NCBI GenBank assembly: GCA_964247055.1 | Contig: OZ176054.1 | Location: 6,758,001-6,822,000 of the forward strand | Direction: 5' to 3' | DNA: 64,000 nt | Source: Paragordius varius | Taxonomy: Eukaryota > Nematomorpha | Shown here: piece after piece, positions 45,400 to 56,434 of the stretch | How the letters are laid out: each line of letters begins with the position of its first letter | Position numbering within the stretch: position 1 is the first letter of the stretch | Notes under the pieces: generated by a model | Seen by the model: only the letters and a program-made list of their open reading frames with translations | Told to the model about the DNA's origin: nothing | Databases searched by the model: none | Position numbers and translations under genes: made by a program

Positions 45400-46350
45400 T
45401 ATATTAGGCAATCAATAACCATTCTCAATCCACACATTCGAATGAACGTCAAATGTAAAATCGCAAAGTGACTCGTGAAATTCTGCTTTAATGTCACGAA
45501 AACAATCATTTTTGCATTGAATTGGACGGGTGACGAGAAATGGCTTTATATTGTATGAGAACTTATCCTTGACAAGCCGGTCCATCGACACCAAGACCAA
45601 ATCACTTCGGCATGAAGACCATGCTCTGTGTCTGATTAAGACCTTTTGACGTGAAACCGCTAAACAACGCTCTCACCAACAAATGAATAAACCATGTGTT
45701 AAAAAACAACCGGAATGGGCTAGAGGACATTGCAAAGTGATTTTGATACATAATGATCCATCTCACACACCAAAACCAGTGAAAGACGCCTTAAAAACCT
45801 TGGATAAGATATTCTTTCGCATCCAATAAACTTTCCTGACCTAACGCCATCTGGCTAATGCCAGGAACATGGCTTGCATTTCTGGCGCCCGGTGCAAGAT
45901 TCCGTGATGGCGCCCCCCTTCTCCTTTATGCAACCCGTTGGATTTTTAAATATAATCGAATTCATATGACCACTCGTAAATGGGTGAATCTTTATGTATT
46001 ATTTAAAATAACTTTCAAATACCTATCTTTTGAAATAATTCAAAAAATTTAAAATCCGGCCCCCCTTGAACTATGGCGCCCCGTGCATCAGCTTCCCTTT
46101 CCATCTCGCTACGCCTCTGGCTAATGCAATATCGCATCCGCATGATTTTATCGGATTTTAAATTTAAACATACTACTTATTATTTAAATATTAATTATTA
46201 ATTAAATTCTTTTATAATTCAACCCTTTTACGGTATAAATTGGATCAAAATTGACGAATATTTAGTAATGCACAACGAATCTAAAAATGGACGTCTTGGT
46301 GTACAAATAGGTAGCAAACCGTTGTTTGAGAATCGAATGTAAGAAACAAT
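45400..46350 (+). pseudogene. Decayed mariner transposase, interrupted by a MITE
   Basis: The frame, with stops and shifts, reads FLH.IGRVTRNGFIL (family FLHRIVTGDEKWI), then KVILIHNDPSHTPKPVKDAL (family VILLHDNARPHVAKPVK, with the catalytic Asp in HDN replaced by the order HND) and DILSHPINFPDLTPSG (family LPHPPYSPDLAPSDYH). At 45862-46118 a Mutator-like MITE splits it just before the third catalytic Asp. A possible continuation lies at about 46235-46340. Termini were not identified. Confidence 0.7.
45862..46118. mobile_element. Mutator-like MITE, family C, nested copy with 9-bp target duplication
   Basis: Inverted relative to the copy at 21616. It ends GCTACGCCTCT on the right; the left end is eroded. 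The nonamer GGCTAATGC flanks it at 45853-45861 and 46119-46127. 257 bp, non-coding; the interior has the GGCGCC blocks typical of the family. Confidence 0.8.
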
Positions 46351-49300
46351 TTTTTAAACTTATTACAATGAAGAAACGGAGTAACATGTAAAATACAAAT
46401 CCTCTTAATTAAGGTTTCGTTTGCCAAATTTATGACTGGATATTGTTTGGAAAACATTAAATAAAATAAAAACGCAGTACCAACCGGGTGCAAAGAATTT
46501 TTGGTTTGGAACTAAGCTTGTTGATGATCAGATGGTTACACATTTATTTTTTTGATTTCGGTCTCTTTATTTTATAAGAGAAAAAATGGCAAAATAAGAA
46601 ACAGCAATTCTGTTGAATGGTTTTATCCAAATCTTGGACGTAATTCTTTAAAATGAACATCTATATAAAAAGGTTAATATATTAAAGATCACTAAATAAA
46701 ATCTAAGAGACATCATATTTTTCAAAACTATTTGAATCAGCGGGAAAATCATTGGCTCTAATCGCAAAATGTGCAATTACAGTTTCGCAAAAATGGTGGC
46801 ATCCCTATAATCGATTCTCATACCATTAAATATAGTAGCTAAGATCCCTCATACTCAAAATCAAATTGTTTTTCGCAACTGCCTTATCAATATTAATTGG
46901 AAAAATATTACATATAGCAATGCAAAAAGCCAACAAGAATGGGTGTAACTGCTTGGACGAACTATGAACCCGTATATTAAATAGACTTGAGTCATTTTTT
47001 TATCTTATAATATAGCAAAGGTAAAAATCTGAATCAAGTGTTTATTTGGATTTTCTCTTACAAAATATGGAATTCTATTATATTCAATTGTTAATAATAT
47101 AATAAATTCAATTTATTAAAATAACTAATTTATACAACTCTATATTTTAATACATGATTGGGATTGTTTATAAAATATCTTGCCTTTTCACATCCACAAC
47201 ATTTTATTTTGTATTGTGGGTATTTCTGTAGTTTGGCTAAAAATAAGACATGCAATACTTTTTGGAATTACAGTAACGGTACAAGAAATATTAGGAACTA
47301 ATAACAAATAGCAGTGTTTACAAAATTGACGTTTAATATCGTAAGAGCTAAAAATATCAAATTTTATACATTCTTAAATAGGCCTTTTTTGCTATATTAA
47401 AAATTTCTCTTCCGTAATACCGTAACAGATTAAAATTTAGATGCTTTTGATCAATTAATATATAGCAACTCTATATTTATTAATGTAGATACCTGATATA
47501 AAAAATTTATACGGTCAGCACAATCCACATTCATATGGTTTTCACGCTTTGTTAACCAGAAAAGGTTACTCTTTTATAGGTATTAACAGCTCTTTCACAA
47601 AATCTATAAAAATAACGGCAAAATACTTAGTATATTTTTTCAATATATTTAAATAATAATATATCATAAATATATTGCATATATTTTTAATCTAACAAAA
47701 TTTTTCTATTTCAAACTGTGTTGGATGAGAAATCTGCCACAAATGTTATCTTAAAAACCCTTTTTATATAAATAAATTATTAAGTGTTTTTTTGTTAGCA
47801 ATTTACCTTTTAGCTAATTTTGGAAACCAGAGCGATTTCAACAAACTTTAGGATATTGGGCCAGATCGATGTTGCATTTTTAGTCTTTGATGCGCAAGAT
47901 CCAATCAAAATATTTTGGTGCCATTTTTTCTTTAGACTTATTTAAATGCAAAAATAATTGACAAATATATATATATTGGTAATTTCATAACTGAAGAAAT
48001 CAAATTACATTTTGCAGTACACTTCTTTAATTATTTTAAATCTTGTGTTTAATCGGGTTTCGGGGCCATAATTTTGGATCTATTTAAAATATTTTCTTTA
48101 TCTAGAACAGAAATGTTTAAAGTTTAACCAAAACAATCAAAAGTTTTTGCTCACTAAAATTTTATACAAAATAAAAAGGTAATGAAATGTTAATGATTAC
48201 TGAAAATGGATTTACCTTTCTTGTGCCTTCATTCCTATTAACTAGGCTATTTCGCCATTAAAGGTTAAATACAAACAAACTTATTTTAATACTTATTTTA
48301 CTTAATCTGTGTTATGTGAGTAAATATTTCAAATATCCCTTCAAATCATCACATTATAATATATAATTTCTGTATGAATAGGGAAGTATCCTTGCAAACA
48401 TTGGCATAGTGATCATTTGCGGCGCCGGTTCATAAAGTTTTGATGGTACCACCTCTTTGTTATTAATGCCAAAATATCAGTAATCTTGATTTTATTTCCA
48501 AAATCTTAAAGCAGGTTCCTTTTTTATAGTGCTCGAGCAGTGCACACTTCTTCCACTCCCTCTTAATACGAACCTGTGGCTAAATCATTGTATAATTAAT
48601 ATTGAGAAGCTAACAAGCTATATAATATAAAACAATAACAGTCAACAAATTTGTTATAAATTAAATATATATATATATACTGCTTCCGAAATTGGTGGTT
48701 AAAAAATATGTTGATTGAATATATATATATATATATTCTGACAGGAACATCAATAGCTCTTTTGTTTTCGGCCTTTACGACCGATTTTAGAAAGTTAAGA
48801 GTCAACTCGCAACTGTTTTATATCTGAATTTGTGAATACATTATTATAAATTTTTTGGCGAAAAAGGTTTCAATCAAAAAAATATCACAAAATATATCAT
48901 AAACTACATATAAAAAGCAAAACAATATTTTTAATAAATTTATATTTTAGATTTTGGCTCCGATAATTTTTGGACTTATTCAAAATGGGCAGGTTTTTTT
49001 AGTGTATCCTGCTTCAAAATAACATGAAGTTCGAACATTCTCTAAAAAATTAAATTTGCGCAAAATAGGCGTTTTCTTAAAAATATTTTTTGATGCTATG
49101 ATTCAGCATATATCAAAAAAATTTTAAATCTAAGCAATTTTTTTATTGTAAAAGAAATAGACTATTTTAGAGGGGGCAAAATTTGAGACAAGGTCACAGC
49201 TAAAAAAATTATGAAAATATTGTTTGTTAAATATTGTATATCATATATTTTCATTTTTAAAATAGGGCATTTAGCTACAAATAATCTTATTCAGCATAGC

Positions 49301-49988
49301 GCTAATTTTGCGATTCAACGATATTGATTAATTACATAGTGCAAATATATTTTTATATGACTCGTAAACTAAACCAAAAGCACCACGAAAATCCTAATGC
49401 ATTTATCTATCAGAATATATATTTTCATAAATGTTTTGTAACCACGCGATAAAATGCATTGCATATATGTATAAACTTAATTGGCATTCAATAATCAATA
49501 TAAAACACATTTTTTATATATTTCGTACAAAAATTAATCTTAACAGATTGATTTTATATGTAAAATATACCTTTTCATATTGTCTCAAAAACTTTCATAA
49601 AGGCCCATCAAAATATTCTGAATTAATTCACGTTAATTTGCGAATTCATAAATATATCGCGTTTTGACTTAATTGTATCTCAGACATTCAAAAAAAGTGA
49701 TATGCTATGGTACCCTTCAAGGAGATATCTTTTAAATATGTTTAAAATTACTATTTTTTTAGGAGTAAATATAATTGTGTTAGATGCTCGTTTTATGTGT
49801 TAATGTTAAGAGTCAGGCTAACATGTTAACAACACTCTATAGGTCAAGATGATCGTTCATTAATTATTTATAATTTCTTCCAATTTTTTTGCAAATTATA
49901 TTTTAGTGCGCGTGCATAGACCAATATCAGACATTATATACAAAAATATATTTCACTATAAAGCAGTTCCATAAAATTATTTTTTCCA
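46351..49988. other. Intergenic region, no gene recognised
   Basis: AT-rich. TA runs lie at about 48668-48680 and 48719-48735. The dispersed motif AGCACCACGAAAATCCTAAT at about 49380 is shared inverted with 28.73 kb. No supported coding region was seen on either strand. Confidence 0.4.
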
Positions 49989-50969
49989 ATGTTAATCATT
50001 ATAATTGTAATATTTGCTTTATTAACCATTCCCATTCCCTACGTTATAATCAGTAAGGAAAGCAATGATTACGCTAAACATAATGTCCTGCCCATGATAT
50101 CGGTGAAATTATACGTGTCCTTGAATATCTTAGTTTGTTTGTTAAATTTAATTATGACTTTGACGGTTCTCTTACCCAACCTTGTGATAAATCATTTGGG
50201 GACTTGGTGCATTTTACGTTACACGACAAGTTTGATATCACAATTGCAAATAATTGTTCGAGATATTATTTTATCCCATCTCTATTTTACATGTGCATAC
50301 ACTCGTAAATCCTTGTACAAAACTGTAGTATCTATAGTGATAATTTTTCAATATATCTCTTTCTTAAGCTATTTTGCGTATAATAGTGGGTCGTTGGATT
50401 GGTGGAGACTATCACACAAACATTCAACAAAGTTTGCTTTTGACTCTGTCAATCATAATAAGGATAATGTAAAATTTCCTGATTTTTCCATGCTACCAAA
50501 TTCTTTAGAGAATGTAAGAATAACTAAAACGGTACCCATTTCTGTACTTATTGCTAAATATGTTGGATTATTGCAAACTATCATGTTTATGACGGTGATT
50601 GCCATTTTCTTATTGTATCAAGCATATTATGGTCGTAATGTCACCAAAGTGTATGTAAAAAGTAAATTGGCAAAACATTTTCCATGTCTATTTGGTGCTG
50701 GATTCAAAAAACCCTCTACTCTAAGCTCCCTGAAAAAGACTGTTAAGGTTGTTCAAAAATATTTTTCATTTTGTAAATGCTTAAAAAATATTTTGTTTCT
50801 TTCCACCTCCCATCTCATAATTTATCTCCTCGTGAAGAGAATTGATGCTCCTGGAAACATTTCGCTGTTAACACCTTTTTACATATTTGATTATGCCCAA
50901 CTCCTTATTTCTCTTATGTTTGGTCCTGGACATATGTTGTACGACAATGTTTTTAATACACTTTCATAG
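49989..50969 (+). CDS. Multipass membrane protein with about seven hydrophobic segments, family unknown
   Basis: An intronless 326-residue frame. Hydrophobic segments lie at about 1-21 (LIIIIVIFALLTIPIPYVII), 37-65, 78-102, 109-132, 186-212, 264-283 and 288-315, a layout compatible with a seven-helix receptor but with a long loop between the fourth and fifth (about 133-185). No DRY, NPxxY or other diagnostic GPCR motif was found, and the first helix begins at the start codon, so a short N-terminal exon could be missing or the first segment could act as a signal. Asn-linked sites are few. AATAAA at 51085 follows the stop by 116 bp. I infer a membrane receptor or transporter-like protein, possibly lineage-specific. 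Confidence 0.65.
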   Translation: MLIIIIVIFALLTIPIPYVIISKESNDYAKHNVLPMISVKLYVSLNILVCLLNLIMTLTVLLPNLVINHLGTWCILRYTTSLISQLQIIVRDIILSHLYFTCAYTRKSLYKTVVSIVIIFQYISFLSYFAYNSGSLDWWRLSHKHSTKFAFDSVNHNKDNVKFPDFSMLPNSLENVRITKTVPISVLIAKYVGLLQTIMFMTVIAIFLLYQAYYGRNVTKVYVKSKLAKHFPCLFGAGFKKPSTLSSLKKTVKVVQKYFSFCKCLKNILFLSTSHLIIYLLVKRIDAPGNISLLTPFYIFDYAQLLISLMFGPGHMLYDNVFNTLS

Positions 50970-51084
50970 ATTTGTATTTAACATGTTAATTATGTTTTAG
51001 CCATCATTTAATCTCTCCATATTTATTGTTAAATGTCCCATTGTTAAAATTATATCATAATATTATTCAAATGTGTATAGTAAA

Positions 51085-51090
51085 AATAAA
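51085..51090 (+). terminator. Poly(A) signal AATAAA of the multipass protein gene
   Basis: Canonical hexamer 116 bp after the stop codon. Confidence 0.45.
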
Positions 51091-51900
51091 TTTAATCATA
51101 TCTATTTATATAAAAAGAGCATAGAGGTGTCTTTTTAATAACCAAGGATTGGAAGCAAATCCGTTTCTGGTTTTTTTTGCTCGAAAACGTTAAAGGTTTG
51201 TAATTTTGATTTCAGTCGAAATAATGGGAGTAATACGTTATTAGACCTATTTACCTGCTCTGAAAATTGGAATAGTTATGAGACTACATGCATGTCAAAG
51301 ATCTTGGTGTAAATTAAAATCAATAATATTTTCGTATTATGAATCGTAAATGTTTAAAGGAATTATATAGTAATTAATATTTCATCTTGGTGAAACATTA
51401 AAGAACGCTTTACAAAATAGTGATTATAATAATGCAAAGTGTGAGTATCCTAGAAAAACTAATCGTGATGTAATTTACTATTTATAAAATACTTACTGTT
51501 TGACTTTATTTTAATGAATTTTGGCTCGTATATTTACTATTATATTTAATTATATTTGAATATTATTTGTCAATAAAGGGAAACATTACTGAATATGATA
51601 AATATCTAATAAAAAAATGAGCTGAAACAATTATTTATAATATACATATATAATTATAATTTTTATTCCGCTTTTTGACCCTGTGTTAAAATTAAATAAT
51701 CATTGCGCATTGTTAAATATTTTACACTTTAATTCTAATGCCCATAACAAATAATATAGCTTAATATGGCGCACATCCGTAAGCGTTGACATAAAGTATA
51801 AACATAAAATAAACAGACTAATAGTAGCATAGGATTTGTTTTGAATTGGAAAATTAATATACTATTTTTTTGATATTGTTTGCGATAGAAGGCCAAATTT

Positions 51901-52150
51901 CAATGGCGTAGCCAAGGAGAGGGGGGCAAGGGTGGCAGATGCACTCAGCGCCTTAGTTGAACGGGCGTTACATTTTAAAAAATTATAATTAAAAAAAAGT
52001 TATATAAGTTAATATTTTAAATAATGAATAAAAAACTCCCATTTATGAGTAAGGTTTAAATTTGATTATTTTTTCAAAATGCAAGGGGTTGCATGGAGAA
52101 GGGGGCATAGGATTCATGTACCGGGCGCCAGAATTGCAAGCTACGCCTTT
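51901..52150. mobile_element. Mutator-like MITE, family C, copy 3
   Basis: Ends TGGCGTAGCCAAGGAG and GCAAGCTACGCC. The interior TTTGATTATTTTTTCAAAAT and GCAAGGGGTTGCATGGAG are nearly the same as in the copy at 21616. The target duplication is no longer visible. Confidence 0.65.
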
Positions 52151-52929
52151 AGTTAAATATTTTATTTTAAGCGATATTTTCCGTTGAATAATATTTTATT
52201 GTATTAGGATAATAATTACCTTAAAACAACTGCAGAGTTAACCCTTAAAAAATGTGGAAATTGCGTTGTTAAAAGTTTAGGGGCATGTTATTTGTTTACT
52301 TATGAAGATTTTGATTCCAAGACAAATTCCATATATGTCACCAACATCAACACATAACCATCAATATAATAATGTTAATTTAAGTGCGAAATCATTAAAA
52401 GCAAAATTTTAATTAACTACATCTATATAAGAAAGTTTGGCAAAGTATTTAAACAGTTATATCGAAGATTGTATTAAACAGTTAATTATAGTCTTATAAC
52501 AAACGCAGTACAAAATTAAAAAATTTGCCTGTTTTTACACTATCGGTGTGGTATATTTCACACTTTACAAAAAATATCCAGATGAAATATATATATTCTG
52601 ATAGGAAAATATCAGGATTATCATGGTGCTTTTGATTTAAATTTTTAGATGTGTTTAAAAGTCCCAAATTTTATGGTTCTTTAAAATGGACTGTTCTCTT
52701 AAGATAAAAAAAATTGGTGCAATAATTTTAAATATATGCTAAATTTTAATGACTAAAAAAATGTATACTTTCAGTTTTTAAGTTTGCAAAATTTTTTGAA
52801 GCGCACTTCATACTATTTTGTGCATGATGGGAACGATATAAACGGTTAAGATTTTTTAACACTTTTTATAAATCGATAATGCTAAACATTTTATTCACTC
52901 AGAATTTTTAATAAATACTAGCGTAAATC

Positions 52930-53945
52930 TCGTGCTGCTACGTAGCCCGAGGAAGTCCTTCGGTTTTCTGGGAGGGGGTGCATATTTGATTTAATAAGGA
53001 ATTTTATTATGCGGCACGACGTTTTAAAATGATTCATATAGTCTCATAAATTTTATAAAATTTAGCTCCAAAGGCTGGCTGTATCGATATGGCGCAGTTG
53101 TAGGCGGGGGCGGGTACGACCCACTACTCAGAGGCCAATATAAAAATGTAGTTAGATAAAAAAAATTTTTTTATACCTGGAATCAGCGTTCATTCCTAAT
53201 AGTTTATGTAAGAATGGCCAAAACTAAAATAGTTCAATGATATCGCATTTTTTAGGGAGTAAAGAACCTATCTAACGGCTAATTCCAAAAAAACCGCTCG
53301 ACTAAAAGTACATATTCCTTGGCTTATTCTTTTTTAATATTAACACAAAAATATCCCATCAAATATATTGAACTCATATGCCTGATAGGTTTTCTGAAAT
53401 TTAGCCCCAAAAGCACGCTATTTCGATACGACGGGTCGTTTTTTCGCGGTTAGCTCCTTACTCAGCAGCTATCATCAAAGAAACGTCTGACTAATTGCCT
53501 TTTAACAGGGAATACGTAGAATCCTTATTGAATTTTTACGGTCTCATACCTTGGGCGAAAAATAGATTTAAAAATTATTTTTGTGGATTTTGTTTTTTTG
53601 AATAAGGTATTACGGGGGAGCGGGTAAAAAGAGGGCCTAAATTAAAAAAGCGAGCCGACTATGTTCTGCGCAATCAAAAATAAGTAACAAAAACATATTT
53701 GAAATTGAATGATCTAACACGTTCTCCGGAAAATAGTCTCAAAAACACGATTTTTGTGGACTTGTGTTTAAAAAAAACTGGTTTTTCATACGGGGTAGGC
53801 CCTAACCGGGCCTAATTCAAAAAAGGGCGAAGCCATTGTCGGGACATTTATTAATGATTATATTTTTTCGACATTTAGATTCAAATGGGTCTACCGGTTT
53901 TCCGGAAACAGATCACAAAGCCAGCATTTTCGATTTTGATAAATA
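52930..53945 (+). repeat. Satellite-like array, block 2
   Basis: Same units as block 1, for example AGCGGGTAAAAAGAGGGCCT followed by GCGAGCCGACTATGTTC (about 53620-53665), and the TAGCTCCTTACTCAGCAGCT type hairpin region near 53451. The right end (53825-53945) is the reverse complement of the left edge of block 1 (about 29135-29275), so the block edges carry inverted sequence. Confidence 0.65.
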
Positions 53946-54269
53946 TATAGATTCGTTCGTTTAAATTTGTGTTAAATAAAAATTGTGTTTTTTTACAAAA
54001 ATTAACCAAAATTTGCAAGAAACAAACCTTTTAATTAAAATTCTGAATGTTCACCATAATATAATTATTTAAAAGGGTTTTATTATATCTTAAAGCATTA
54101 ATCCGTTTTCATCATGCTTTAAAGTTGGAAGTAGGCTTCAACAAAATATCTCAAATTTGTTTATGCAAAAAAATAAAAAAAAAATAATAAAAATTAAAGT
54201 TTAGGTAAAAAATTAAGAAATATTATACCTTTTACGCTTAAGGAGTATAGAAAATAAAACCTTAATTTT

Positions 54270-54849
54270 TTAACATTTCCATTCAAATTGGGGTATCTAA
54301 ATACCCCAGACTAAATTTAAGTTAGGATTTTTAAAAAACTACCGAAGACGGTCCCAATTTAAATTTATGCTTATCCTGATAAAAATTATAAAAATATGCC
54401 AAAATATCTTGATAAAATTTTGTTTTGAAAAAAAAAAGTTCCATCTCAAACTACTTCGACGCCATTTTTATTTTAAAATTTTTTTGCAAAATATCGTCAT
54501 TTAATTTTAAGGGTAAAACTAAAGCTAAATTTTAATATAAATTACATCTAACATTGATAAAAATAGAAAAAGCGGTTTATTTTGTATTATTTTTTAATTT
54601 TACCATTTGACACATGTCACGTTGACGAAATTTTTACCTTTAGGTTTTAGCTTAAAATATTTAGTATCAAATAATTTTAAATAAATTTCTTTTGAATAGG
54701 TTTATTTATGTTATATAAGTGCAAAATTTTGCCATGGTTTCGATTCCTTCCATACTTTTTAAAGTGTTTGATTTTAAACAGGCCTGGGATATCCAACTAC
54801 CCCAATTTGAATCGAAGGACTAAAATGGGGTCTTGTATCCAAGTGTTAA
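54270..54849. mobile_element. MITE family B, copy 3
   Basis: Begins TTAACATTTCCATTCAAATT and ends GTATCCAAGTGTTAA. It is closely related to the 32012 copy and lies right beyond satellite block 2. Confidence 0.7.
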
Positions 54850-54891
54850 TAATCTTTTTATTTGATAATATATTTTTTGGATATCATTGTT

Positions 54892-55337
54892 TTAACATTA
54901 ATAAACCTAAATATATAAAAAATTTTATTCAAAAATATTTGAAATTAAATATTTTAAGCCAAAACCGAAAGGTAAAAATTTTGTCAACGTGACATGTGTC
55001 AAATGGTAAAATTAAAAAATAATACAAAATAAACCGCTTTCTCTATTTCTATCAATGTTAAATATTATTTATATTAAAATTAAGCTTTAGTTCTGACCTT
55101 AAACTTAAATGAAGACGATATTTTGCAAAAATTTTATAAAATAAAAATGGCGTCGAAGTAGTTTGAGATGGAACTTTAACAAAATTTTATCAAGATCTTT
55201 TGGCATATTTATATAATTTTTATCAGGATAGAAGCATAAATTTAAATTGGGACCGTTTCCTTCAGTAGTTTTTTAAAAACCCTAATTTAAATTTAGTCTG
55301 GGGTATTTTGATACTATAATTTGAATCGAAGTGTTAA
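54892..55337. mobile_element. MITE family B, inverted truncated copy
   Basis: Reverse orientation relative to the copy at 54270; ends TTTGAATCGAAGTGTTAA. Together the two form a large inverted repeat with arms of about 440 bp. Confidence 0.7.
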
Positions 55338-55739
55338 TACGAAAACAGGTTATTTCGAAATCATATGCTTTATATAATAAATTTTAAATAATATGTTACG
55401 AGAATACAATTTTTTTTATAATTTTTCGTTTGATAATTATATCAAAAAATAAACTTCCTAAACCTGATCAAACATTTATATCATAAATCAATTTTGTTAA
55501 TTTTAAATTTTAAAGCATATCTTAAAGCCCTGAGTGAGAGAGCCATTAGCATACGGTGAATCCGAGATTCATAATTTCACCACAAGGCTAAATTTAGCAT
55601 TATGTATTCGAGCAGAAATTAATATATTAACCAAAATAGGCCAATTATAGTTTTTCACCGAAAAACCATTTCCTTGCAATAAGGTTTGTTTTACAGAGGG
55701 TACTATATTAAATTCAAAAAAAATTTTAATAAAAGGTAA

Positions 55740-56298
55740 TTAACACTTGGATACAACAGATTCATTTTAGTCTTTCCAATCAAATTGGGGTAGTTAAATA
55801 CCCCTGTTAAAAATTAAATTCTTTAAAAAATATAAATGCACTTATATAACATTAAAAAACCGAAATATATAAAAATATGTTATTCAAAAATACTTGATAT
55901 TACATATTTTAAGCTAAAACCAAAAGGAAAAAATTTCATAAACGCGACATGTGAACATTGGTAAAATTAAAAATAATACGAAATAAACCGCTTTTTTTAT
56001 TTGTATTAATGATAGATGTAATTTAAATAAAAAAAGAGCTTTAATTTTACTCCTAAAACTAAAGGAAGACGATATTTTGCAAAAATTTTTTAAAATAAAA
56101 ATGGCGTCGAAGTAGTTTGACTGGAACTTTTTTTAAAAAACAAAATTTTATTTAGATATTTTGGCATATTTATAAAAAATTTTTTAGGATAGAAGCATAA
56201 ATTTAAATTGGGACCGTTTTCTTCAGTAGTTTTTAAAAAATCCTAACTCAAATTTAGTCTCGGGTATTTAGATACCTCAAATAGAATCGAAATGTTAA
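55740..56298. mobile_element. MITE family B, inverted copy
   Basis: Begins TTAACACTTGGATACAACAG and ends GAATCGAAATGTTAA, in reverse orientation. The core ATGGCGTCGAAGTAGTTTGA is shared with the other copies. Confidence 0.7.
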
Positions 56299-56434
56299 TA
56301 TATATTTATAAAAAAAATTAATTTCAAAAAGCAAAAGTGGGCGCAGTACAGGCGCAGTTTTTTCTGAAAACCCAGTACTGTACTGCAAAAAACAGCCTAT
56401 CTGGTCACATTAACACTTACCCCATTAACTAAAT

